This document shows positions 50,244 through 58,208 of a DNA stretch of 64,000 bases, one piece after another (position 1 is the stretch's first letter; every line of letters begins with the position of its first letter). Origin of the DNA: Nitrososphaerota archaeon (GTDB lineage Archaea > Thermoproteota > Nitrososphaeria > Nitrososphaerales > UBA183); the NCBI GenBank assembly GCA_029785685.1, contig JAFLZE010000003.1, positions 40,036 through 104,035 of the forward strand. Reading direction: 5' to 3'. The notes under the pieces were generated by a model. The model made no database searches. It saw only the letters and a list, made by a program, of their open reading frames with translations, and had not been told where the DNA came from. The position numbers and the translations under genes were made by a program.

Positions 50244-50284
50244 ATCTGCACGTCCGAAATCAGTGACCCGGAGCTTAAAAAATC

Positions 50285-50824
50285 CTACAGATAGCCTTGA
50301 GTTCGATCTAGCCCCGCCTGGAGAATCTTGGTGGGAGAGCGGCCCGTCTCGGCCGAGAGGTCGTAATCGTTCGCGTCGTATCCCGCCCTGCAATAGGAGT
50401 CCCTGTACTTGATGACAAGCCATGCCTCCCTCGAGGGACCCAGCCCTTTGGTCCGCACGAGGGCGAAGGAGCCCTTTAGCTTCTGGCCGAATAGGACGAA
50501 CTTCAGGTTACCCTCGCGCAGCCCCGAGACGGCCACTTCGTCCGCTTCGTCCCTGTCCTTGACTGCGCGGCGCGTTCCTGAGGTTTCGACTTCGGGAGCG
50601 TAGGTTCCCTGGTCCCAAATCATGACGGCGCTCGCCCCGTAGCTGCCCCCTGGGATCACCCCCTCGAACCGCCTGTATTCTAGCTCATGAGGTCCGGCCG
50701 GTATGGCGAGCCTCCTCGCAGAGGGGTCCAGGGAAGGCCCCTTTGGGACAGACCATGACGGCATCACTCCGTGCGCCTCCAACCTCAGGTCATAGTGGAG
50801 AGACCTGGCCCTGTGCTTGTGCAC
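50285..50824 (-). CDS. LigD-type 3'-phosphoesterase domain protein
   Basis: Stand-alone 3'-phosphoesterase (PE) domain that trims 3'-phosphate and ribonucleotide ends before ligation in NHEJ-type repair. Family motifs: HKHRARSLHYDLRLE (His/Arg metal site), MPSWSVPKGPS, FEGVIPGGSYGASAVMIWDQGTY and LKGSFALVR. The conserved strand LLFVV lies just before the GTG 50824 start, and a stop precedes it by 16 codons without a standard start between; so the true start is uncertain. Last gene of the minus-strand run 54158-50285. No Ku or ligase is nearby. Confidence 0.8.
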   Translation of the reverse strand: MHKHRARSLHYDLRLEAHGVMPSWSVPKGPSLDPSARRLAIPAGPHELEYRRFEGVIPGGSYGASAVMIWDQGTYAPEVETSGTRRAVKDRDEADEVAVSGLREGNLKFVLFGQKLKGSFALVRTKGLGPSREAWLVIKYRDSYCRAGYDANDYDLSAETGRSPTKILQAGLDRTQGYL

Positions 50825-50866
50825 GACGAAGAGGAGAGGGCCCCTGTCCGTGCTGACTTCGCCAGG

Positions 50867-51739
50867 CTAGCTTTGCTGGCGTCGCCAGCTGTGCTCCGGT
50901 TCGTAGCCGAGCATCCTCCTCGCCTTGTCTATGGAGAGCAGTGTCTCGTTCCTGCCGAGACTCTTCTTCACTGGGACCTGTGGGAAGGCAGAGGCCAGGA
51001 GCTCCTCGTCGCTCGCGGCCATAACCGTGTCCGAGTTTGCGATGATGAAAACCTCCGCGCCCTTGATTTTCACTTCGAGCGCCCTTCGCACAGCCTGGGC
51101 TGCGTCTCTGGCGTCGATGTACCCCCAAAGGTTCCACTTGCGGATATTCGGGTCACCCTGGAAAGCTCCGAACTTCTCGTAGTCGTTGGGCTCCATTATG
51201 TTAGAGAATCGCAGCGCCACTATCTTCAGGTCAGGGTCCCACCTGCAGTACTGTTCGGCCATCCTCTCCCCCATGATCTTGCTCAGCGAGTAGGTGCTCT
51301 CGGGTCGCCCGGCATACTCCTCGTCCACCGGGAGGTAGGGGGGCGGGATGTCGAAAGGGAGGCCCAGGACTGTCTCGCTGGACGCCCACACGAGGTTCTT
51401 GATCGCGAGCCGGGCCGATGCCTCGAACACGTTGTAGGTGCTCATGACGTTGTTCTCGAACGTCACCGAGTTGGTGAACAGCCTTGAGTCAGGGATCGCT
51501 GCCAGGTGCACCACCCCGTCGACGCCGTGGGGGCCGCGCTCGACCGCCGCCAGGGAGTCCATGGCCTGGCCGTAGTCAGCGAGGTCGGCCTGTATGGAAG
51601 GGCAGAGCTCTTCCGCCGGCTTCTTCTTGTCCACGTTGAACACCTCGTAGCCGTGCTCCTTCAGGTCCCTGATGCATGCCCTGCCCGCCTTCCCGCTGCC
51701 GCCGGTTACCACCACCCTGGTCAATCTCAACTCGGCCAT
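50867..51739 (-). CDS. NAD-dependent epimerase/dehydratase family protein
   Basis: An extended short-chain dehydrogenase of 290 residues. NAD-binding motif VVVTGGSGKAGRACI at residues 9-23, catalytic Ser in WASSETVLG and the YxxxK pair in YSLSKIMGE. Acts probably on a nucleotide-sugar or uronate; similarity to uronate dehydrogenase-like enzymes is plausible from the compact size. ATG 51739 overlaps the end of the serine hydrolase gene by 13 bp. Confidence 0.87.
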   Translation of the reverse strand: MAELRLTRVVVTGGSGKAGRACIRDLKEHGYEVFNVDKKKPAEELCPSIQADLADYGQAMDSLAAVERGPHGVDGVVHLAAIPDSRLFTNSVTFENNVMSTYNVFEASARLAIKNLVWASSETVLGLPFDIPPPYLPVDEEYAGRPESTYSLSKIMGERMAEQYCRWDPDLKIVALRFSNIMEPNDYEKFGAFQGDPNIRKWNLWGYIDARDAAQAVRRALEVKIKGAEVFIIANSDTVMAASDEELLASAFPQVPVKKSLGRNETLLSIDKARRMLGYEPEHSWRRQQS

Positions 51740-53118
51740 GTGGTCTCTGTGCGCAGAGGAGAGGGACCGGCCCTCCGGTACCTGTATCTTTCAAAGAACA
51801 ACTCCACTCCGTGCTGGTCGAACTTGAAGACGACCTCCAGCCGAGCGGCCCCTTCTAGGGTGAAGAAGCGCGCCTCTTCACCCTCCCCGCCATCTGGGAC
51901 AAGTACGATGTTGTTGCCTATGTCCTCCCCCGAGAGCATCAGGAAGCTACCGGCCTTCTTGACCTCGGCGACCAGCGTGTCCTTGTACGTCGTGTACTGG
52001 CCCTCGAGCCTCCTCAGCAGCCGCTCCAGCCTGACCGCCCGTAGCTCCTCAGGGTCGGCTCCCGCAAGGAGGGACACGGCAGACATCCCGAGCAGCCCCA
52101 TGCTGTAGCCGGTGCCGTTGGACAGCAAGACTACCCCGGACCTGATGTCACGGACGTACTCCATGTCTGAGGTATAGACGTCCACCGAGCCGCCGTGGCG
52201 AACGACCTTGTGCCCGTGGAAGTCTGGGATTATCATCAAGCCGTATCCATAGGAGTCCCCCCCGTAGTTTTCGGCGGACCACTTCGCGTAGGGGGTCTCC
52301 ATCTTGGAAAGGATGTCCCAGGAGACCACCCTCTTCCCCTCGAACTCTCCGCCGTTGATCAGCATGGTCACGTAGTTTGAAAGGTCTGCGGCGCAGCTCA
52401 TGATCCCTCCCGCCGCGCCGCTCCCGTATGGGATGGGGGTGGGCGTCACCTTCGCGCCCCTTATGGCGTATGGGGTGGCGACGTCAATATCGGTGGAGAT
52501 GTCAGACCTCGCGAGGAAGGTCCTCTTCATGGCCAGCGGCGCAAGGACCTCGGCTCTGAGATAGTCGAACCAGTGGCCGCCGCTCACCTTCGAGACTATC
52601 TCTCCAAGGAGGACGAATCCCTCGTTGAGATAGTGGAGCCTCGCCCCCGGCTTCGACACGGTCCAGTCGTCCACCCCGTCCAAGAAAGAGGACATGTCGT
52701 CGAGGCTTGCTATGGGGAGCCAGTGATGGTACTCTCTGAACGCGCTGAACAGGATCACCTCCAGCGAGCCTAGGCCCGGGATCCCGCTCGTGTGGGAAAG
52801 CAGGTGGTGTACCTCGACCCCTTGGAAGGCTTTCTGCTTGAGAGGGATGTACTTGGTGACCTGGTCGTGGAAGTCCATCTTGCCTGACTCCACGAGCTTG
52901 CCGACCGCGAGGGCGACGAATGACTTCGTGATCGAGCCGATCCCATAGAGTGTCTGCGGCGTCGCCGGGCTGGCGGCCCCGGCGTCCTTCCAACCGAAGC
53001 CTCTCATATGCACGACCTTCCCATCCTCGATGACTGCCGCTGAAACGCTGGGGATCTTGGTCTCGCTCATTCTCGCGAAGACCAGGTCGTCGAATCTCTG
53101 CGCGTCGAAAGCTACCAC
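51727..53118 (-). CDS. Beta-lactamase-fold serine hydrolase (class C-like)
   Basis: A penicillin-binding-protein-like esterase or peptidase of 463 residues. SxxK motif SITKSFVALAVG with the active Ser near residue 62, Tyr motif HYLNEGFVLLGE, and KTG-equivalent RHGGSVDVYT. The C-terminal 130 residues form an extra domain. GTG 53118 gives MVAFDAQRFDD and is 25 bp from TATA-like ttttaacc (53138-53145); ATG 53169 lies upstream of that box. With the dipeptidase upstream it may act on D-amino-acid-containing or modified peptides, an inference only. Confidence 0.86.
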   Translation of the reverse strand: MVAFDAQRFDDLVFARMSETKIPSVSAAVIEDGKVVHMRGFGWKDAGAASPATPQTLYGIGSITKSFVALAVGKLVESGKMDFHDQVTKYIPLKQKAFQGVEVHHLLSHTSGIPGLGSLEVILFSAFREYHHWLPIASLDDMSSFLDGVDDWTVSKPGARLHYLNEGFVLLGEIVSKVSGGHWFDYLRAEVLAPLAMKRTFLARSDISTDIDVATPYAIRGAKVTPTPIPYGSGAAGGIMSCAADLSNYVTMLINGGEFEGKRVVSWDILSKMETPYAKWSAENYGGDSYGYGLMIIPDFHGHKVVRHGGSVDVYTSDMEYVRDIRSGVVLLSNGTGYSMGLLGMSAVSLLAGADPEELRAVRLERLLRRLEGQYTTYKDTLVAEVKKAGSFLMLSGEDIGNNIVLVPDGGEGEEARFFTLEGAARLEVVFKFDQHGVELFFERYRYRRAGPSPLRTETTWPS

Positions 53119-53165
53119 AGGAGGAGTCGCCGGTCGCCGGTTAAAAGAGATGCCATGAACGTGCT

Positions 53166-54158
53166 TCACCAGTGCGACGAACGCTCGAGGATGTACCGGT
53201 AGGCGTTACCGTGCATGACCCCGTCCGCCCGATCTGGGGTAAGTCCAGCACCTACCAGTGCCTTCCTGAGCTTACCCACCTTGGAGACGTCACCGATTTC
53301 CTCGGGAGCGCTTGACATCCCCAGGAAGTCTGTCCCCAGGGCAGGCGCTGCCGGGCCGCCCACCTTGATGAAGCGCTTGGCATGGTCGGCGAGCCTGGCA
53401 GGCGTGAACGGGCGGCCGATGCAGCTCCGGATGAAGGTGAGTCCCACTATTCCACCCCTCCGCCCCGTCTCGCGTATCAGCTCATCCGAGATGTTCCTCA
53501 GATTGGGCTGGACCCCTGCGGCGTCAGAGTGGCTGAAGAATGGGGAGAGCTCGGACGAGCCCAGGGTGTCCGCCGCCGTTCTGGGGGAGGCGTGTGAGAG
53601 GTCGACCATCACGCCGAGCTTGTCAGCTGCCGCGACGAGTGCCTCGCCTTCGCCTGTGAGCCCGTAGTCCTTGGACGAAAGGCATGACGCCGCAAACTTG
53701 TTGTCGTAGTTCCAAGTGAGACCGATGGAGCGCACCCCTAGATTGAAGAAGACCTCGAGGTCTTCAGGCTCCCCCAGTGCCTCGCACCCTTCTATGTGGA
53801 GGACGACACCGACCCGCCTGCCGAGGGACTCGATGTCTTCCCTGGTCCTGACTATCTTGATGTCCTTCGGGTGCATCTTCTCCAGGGCGTAGTATATCTT
53901 GACGAGTTCGATGGCGACGTCCCTTGGGGATACGAGGGCTGAAGAAGCGGACCAGCGCCCATACATCTTCTCCATGGCGGCTATCTTCCTAGGATTGAGG
54001 CTCCCGAGGAGCGGAAAGATGGAGCCGAGGACCAGGGTCATGTCGGCCCTCCTCCACTTCGGGATGTCTGCCTGTCGACCGCGCGCGTCTTCCGAGAACT
54101 GCCTGGACCCGCCCATCAGGTAGTAGTAGCCGATGTCCTCGTGGAGGTCCACCACCAT
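53166..54158 (-). CDS. Membrane dipeptidase (M19 renal dipeptidase family)
   Basis: Zinc dipeptidase with a TIM-barrel fold, able to cleave dipeptides including those with C-terminal D-residues. Metal ligands: VVDLHEDIG (HxD), VVLHIEGCEAL (Glu), MVDLSHASPRT (His) and PFFSHSDAAG (His). No signal peptide despite the family name. ATG 54158 is 27 bp from a TATA-like cagttaaatc (54181-54190); ATG 54164 is the alternative. First of the minus-strand run that ends with the LigD-type phosphoesterase. Confidence 0.9.
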   Translation of the reverse strand: MVVDLHEDIGYYYLMGGSRQFSEDARGRQADIPKWRRADMTLVLGSIFPLLGSLNPRKIAAMEKMYGRWSASSALVSPRDVAIELVKIYYALEKMHPKDIKIVRTREDIESLGRRVGVVLHIEGCEALGEPEDLEVFFNLGVRSIGLTWNYDNKFAASCLSSKDYGLTGEGEALVAAADKLGVMVDLSHASPRTAADTLGSSELSPFFSHSDAAGVQPNLRNISDELIRETGRRGGIVGLTFIRSCIGRPFTPARLADHAKRFIKVGGPAAPALGTDFLGMSSAPEEIGDVSKVGKLRKALVGAGLTPDRADGVMHGNAYRYILERSSHW

Positions 54159-54200
54159 GGCCATGACGGATTCGAGTGCCGATTTAACTGTCTCGAGCGC

Positions 54201-55669
54201 TCAAGCGTCAGGCGCTGGCGCTTCCTCAGGGGGCACCTGAGGGGACGGGCGAGCCTCGCGGGGCGGTCTTCCCCCTGCAATCAGGACGAAGACGAAAGCT
54301 ACCGCGAGCAGGGCGGCAGAGATCTCAAACGCGAAGCGTTGGCCGGACAGATAGGAGATGGCGAGGCTCGGGGGAAGCCTGCCCGACAGGTTCCCTATGA
54401 AGAGCTCGTACACCACGCCCGTAGGGATCACTGAGGTGGCCGCGGTGAGCGAAAGCGCAAAGCTCAGGACCATCCCGGTGTTCCTGAAGGTGTTCATTGC
54501 CCCTGATCCCACCCCGTACCTCGCCGGGGGCGTCGATGACATGATGGCGGAGGTGTTCGCGGGCCAGAAGAAGGCGAGGCCTATCCCAGAGGCCGCCTCG
54601 ATTCCTCCTATCTGCAGCAGGGTCGTGCTCACGGTCAGTTGGCTGAAGAGCAGTAGGGCGCCCAGAAGCACCAGGGTGCCCACGGCGGAGACACTCCTGA
54701 AGCCGAACTTGTCGGATAGCAAGCCCCCTATGGGGCCGAGGGTAGCGTTCGCCACTGCGAAAGGGATGATGAGGTAGGAAGCGGTCAGAGCGGAGAGCCC
54801 GGTGATGCCTTCCAGGTAGAAGATTAGAAGGAAGTTGACGCTGAAGAGCGCGACGAACTGGAGCATCGCGGCCATGATAGAGAAGGTGAAGACTCTGTTC
54901 CTGAAGAAGTCGAAGTCGAGGATTGGATCCACGCTGTACCTGTCCTCCCATATGGCGAAGGCGACAAAGAACGCCGGAGAGAGCACCAGAGCCGCAATCG
55001 TGGTTGAGTCTCGCCAGGAGTAGAGCAGGCCCCAGGTCACCCCCACCAGAAGTAAGAGCAGGCCCATCGTGAACGACACGGCCGCCGGGATATCGAACGA
55101 CCCTCGCCGCCCTCCGGCTTGACCGTCCTTAGAGTCCTGTATCCCCAGACGGTCCCGAAGATGCCTATGGGAATGTTGATGAGGAATATCCAACGCCATG
55201 TGGTATAGGTTATGATCACTCCGCCTAGGATTATTCCCACTATGTTGCCGAGCCCCTACACAATCGACTGCAGGCCGAACGCCCGACCGGTCTCGCTTCG
55301 TGGGAAGGCCTCTGAAAGGATGGCGAAGGAGTTTGAGGTGAGTAGGGCGGCCCCGATGCCCTGGATCACCCTGAAAGCCACAAGAGGCAGCCCGCTGGAA
55401 GCAAAACCACAGAGGGCCGAGCCGACCGTGAAGATGGCGAACCCGATGTTGTAGAGTGACTTCCGTCCGTACATGTCGGCGAGCCGCCCCAGGCTCAGCA
55501 CCATGGCTGTGTTCACCACAAGGTAAGCGACGACCACCCAAGCCATGGTCAAGTCTGACTTCAGGTCGGCAGCCATGGGGAATAGGGCGAGCAGGACGAC
55601 GGTGCTGTCCACCGCCGCCATCATGGCGCCTGTGGAGGTGACCTACAGAGCCTTCCACTTGTATTCCAA
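54201..55669 (-). pseudogene. Broken MFS exporter (DHA2 family)
   Basis: The full product can be assembled from two frames: N-terminal KWKAL / VTSTGAMMAAVDSTVVLLAL and SLGRLADMYGRKSLYNIG, then [19 protein letters not shown], then the long C-terminal half from [17 protein letters not shown]. Lesions: in-frame TAG at 55643-55645, a second in-frame TAG at 55256-55258, and a one-base frameshift near 55100-55110. Otherwise identity to the layout of the intact exporter at 5792 is retained over the whole length, so inactivation looks recent, or the locus has sequence errors. Confidence 0.8.
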
Positions 55670-55686
55670 AATGATTCACAAAGAAC

Positions 55687-55827
55687 CTATGTCAGAACCG
55701 TTCGTAGAGTCAAGCCGCAGGCGAGCCTGACCAGCCCCAGGAATGCATCCGGGAGCAGCTCATACCTGACCACGACCTTCATGTAATCTTCCAGCCGGCC
55801 GAAGAACCTCTTAACGCTGTACCTAAC
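55687..55827 (-). pseudogene. Transposase C-terminal remnant
   Basis: The 46-codon frame VRYSVKRFFGRLEDYMKVVV / RYELLPDAFLGLVRLACGL ends in a natural TAG. This is the usual C-terminal end of DDE transposases (RF/FGRL followed by RYE...F.GFV.LA). It differs from the outer IS at 23.7-26 kb, so it is debris of another element, located next to the broken MFS gene. No terminal repeats were found. Confidence 0.6.
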
Positions 55828-55846
55828 TGAAGGCCGAAGAGGCCTC

Positions 55847-57553
55847 TCACTTTTCGGCTTTTTGTTTTTCGCTCTTCTGACTCGCAGGGGAACTTTCAGG
55901 AAGCTCGCTCGCCACGAACTGGGTTCCGAGGGTAGCCATCTGCTCTATGTCAGTTGTCCTATAGCCCGACTTCACTGACCATACGTAGAAGATCAATCCG
56001 ACGATTATAACGACCACGAAGTCTATGGGAAACTGGAGGACTCCAATTCCCCCGTAGTCCGTCTCGCCCAGGTAGGACAGCACAACAAGCGTCACGATGT
56101 AGACCGGAACCCAGGCCCCTGCTTTCAGAGCCTGTCCTGTGAAGATGTTGATTGTATCCTTCCTGTTTGCCGCGGCCAAGACACCGTAGACCAAGAGGCC
56201 GAGGAATATTGCGGCAGCTACGTAGCCCACGACGGGCCAACCTGACCAGTAGACTACGAGAGACGCCCCGACGAAGGAGGCGGGCGCCATCACACTCGCA
56301 CCGCCGAGTTTGAAGGGCCTCTTGAGTTCTGGTGCATACTTCCTAAGCGTCGTCAACGCCGAGCCACCTACGATGTAGGTGAATACCGTCGAACTAGATA
56401 TGAAACCCACGAGCTTGTACCAGCTCGGGAAAGGCGCAAAGAAGATGAACCCCACGAGCGTCGATATCACAAGTGGAAGGACAGGAATCCTAAACCTCTC
56501 ATGGATCTTTGTCAGCGATTTCGGTAGCATCTTCAGGGTCGCAAGTCCGTAGAGGGTTCTCTGTGACGTCCCAAGGTAGACGTTAAGGGTGCCAGAGGGC
56601 GAGACGTACGCGTCCGCGTACAAGATGTATGTTAGCGCGACCAAACCGGCTGCAGACGCGGCCGTGGCGAACGGGGCCGTCACTATCGGGCCAGAGAGAG
56701 ACGACCAGTCACCCGGAGTCACCCCTGCGGGCCAGGTGACGTGGCCGATGAACACGACCTGCAACAGAACGTAAATGGCCATGCCTATCAGGACCGAGAG
56801 CACCGTGGCCAAGGGCACGGATCTTTGCGGGGTCTTGGCCTCGCCGCCGTAATCCAGAGCTTGTCTGAAACCCAGGAATGAGAAGATTATCCCGGCAAGG
56901 GAAACCGAAGAGAAGACGGCGGGCCAGCCATATGGGATAAATCCAGTGGCCAGCGAGAAGTTTGATGCGTTAAAGCCGGCAACGAACAATATGACCACAG
57001 TCCCCGCAGGGATTATCAGTTTCCACCACGTGATTCCAGTGTTCGCCTTCCCCATTACCTTGACTCCCATGTAGTTCAAGACGAAGAAGATGGCGGTCAA
57101 CAACATCGCGAGAATGATTCCTTCTCCCGTCAGTACCCCGCTGGGTGAAACCAGGCCGTTGATGTACGTCCCAGCATATGTTATCACAGCCTCAGCTTCG
57201 ATGGGCGGTACGGAAACTGCCGAAAGAAAATAAGCCCATCCAAACATGTAGCCTGCAAAGCTACCATGGGAGTATGCGCCGTACCTTACGATGGCACCGG
57301 ACCTTGGAATCATCCCGCCCAGCTCTGCGTACACCAATGCTATGACGAGTACTATCGACCCGCCGATAATCCACGACAAGATTGCCGCGGGCCCCGCAAG
57401 TATCGATGCGGCCGCAGCAGCGAAGAGCCAGCCGGACCCTATAATCGCGCCCAGGCTCAGCATCAAAAGGTCAGTCGTTGATAGCGCACGCCTTAGCTTC
57501 TTGTCACTCGTGGCTTCAGTGGCTTGGGACACTCTGTTTGTTCGTCCAATCAT
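55847..57553 (-). CDS. APC-family amino acid permease
   Basis: A 568-residue permease with 12-14 helices. N-terminal helix 1 has the APC signature LSLGAIIGSGWLFAAAAA, followed by ILSWIIGGSIVLVIALVYAELGG. FLGFRQALDYGGEAKTPQRSVPLA is the conserved loop after helix 6. The C-terminus is a charged cytoplasmic tail (SEKQKAEK). ATG 57553 is preferred, although the TATA-like gtttatatat (57567-57576) is only about 18 bp away; a longer start (57622) exists. A perfect palindrome lies 85 bp upstream. Confidence 0.88.
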   Translation of the reverse strand: MIGRTNRVSQATEATSDKKLRRALSTTDLLMLSLGAIIGSGWLFAAAAASILAGPAAILSWIIGGSIVLVIALVYAELGGMIPRSGAIVRYGAYSHGSFAGYMFGWAYFLSAVSVPPIEAEAVITYAGTYINGLVSPSGVLTGEGIILAMLLTAIFFVLNYMGVKVMGKANTGITWWKLIIPAGTVVILFVAGFNASNFSLATGFIPYGWPAVFSSVSLAGIIFSFLGFRQALDYGGEAKTPQRSVPLATVLSVLIGMAIYVLLQVVFIGHVTWPAGVTPGDWSSLSGPIVTAPFATAASAAGLVALTYILYADAYVSPSGTLNVYLGTSQRTLYGLATLKMLPKSLTKIHERFRIPVLPLVISTLVGFIFFAPFPSWYKLVGFISSSTVFTYIVGGSALTTLRKYAPELKRPFKLGGASVMAPASFVGASLVVYWSGWPVVGYVAAAIFLGLLVYGVLAAANRKDTINIFTGQALKAGAWVPVYIVTLVVLSYLGETDYGGIGVLQFPIDFVVVIIVGLIFYVWSVKSGYRTTDIEQMATLGTQFVASELPESSPASQKSEKQKAEK

Positions 57554-57637
57554 TTCTTTCCCATGATATATAAACGCACGCCAACACGAGGCTTTGCGAC
57601 AAAATTCGCGCTTCTGCATCATAACAGACAGCGAATC

Positions 57638-57657
57638 TTTCGATAAAGCTATCGAAA
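57638..57657. promoter_or_regulatory. Perfect inverted repeat upstream of the permease
   Basis: TTTCGATA-AAGC-TATCGAAA: 8-bp arms, 4-nt centre, about 65 bp upstream of the permease TATA box. It could be an operator for a homodimeric regulator. No regulator gene is adjacent. Confidence 0.45.
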
Positions 57658-58208
57658 TTCAGTTGCATGCCCGTGAGCTGTGCCAACCGAGATGTCTTTG
57701 AGAATTAAGAAGGAAGTGTGTGGTCGGGCGAAAAATCTGATTTCTGTCGCAAAGCACCAACACGGCAGTCAACAGTATTTCGGGGTGAGCGCTGGTTCTT
57801 GGCGTTCAGAGCCTTATGAAGCTAAACTGGACGCACGACGAGTCGCGGATGTTCATCAGCCTCCTCTCCCTCCCAAAGCCCAAGGAGAGGTCCACAAGGC
57901 CAAGGCTCCTCGACAGAGGTGAACACCACAGCGTCAGAACCGAACGTCTTACTCGTTCGTCTGAAGTGCTAGGAACCGCCAACATTAACCCGAGACCATA
58001 TTCAGGAGGCAACCGGATTGGTCCTGCGGGCTGTAAGAAACGCCTGCCGCGTCCGGCAAAGATAGATAACACAAGGCGGCTGGGCTGACAAGAGTCAGAA
58101 ATCGCAAAAAGTCCGCAATTCACAGGCAGTGGCGCATAAGTGACCCGGCCCTAGGTTGGCCCGTCGTGAGCCGCTTTCCACCGGGCGCTGCTTTGACGCG
58201 TGATCGGC
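57658..58208. other. Intergenic stretch without a recognised gene
   Basis: About 550 bp. Both strands have overlapping open frames (for example plus 57816-58088, beginning MKLNWTHDESRMF), but neither has a convincing promoter or family. I would not call a gene here. Confidence 0.4.

Noticed and set aside
54201..55679. Pyrrolysine readthrough of the two TAG codons in the MFS gene
   Set aside because: A frameshift is also present and TAG serves as a normal stop for several genes in the window.
57806..58123. Overlapping open frames on both strands
   Set aside because: Neither has a family, promoter spacing or protein-like composition; likely chance frames in GC-rich DNA.
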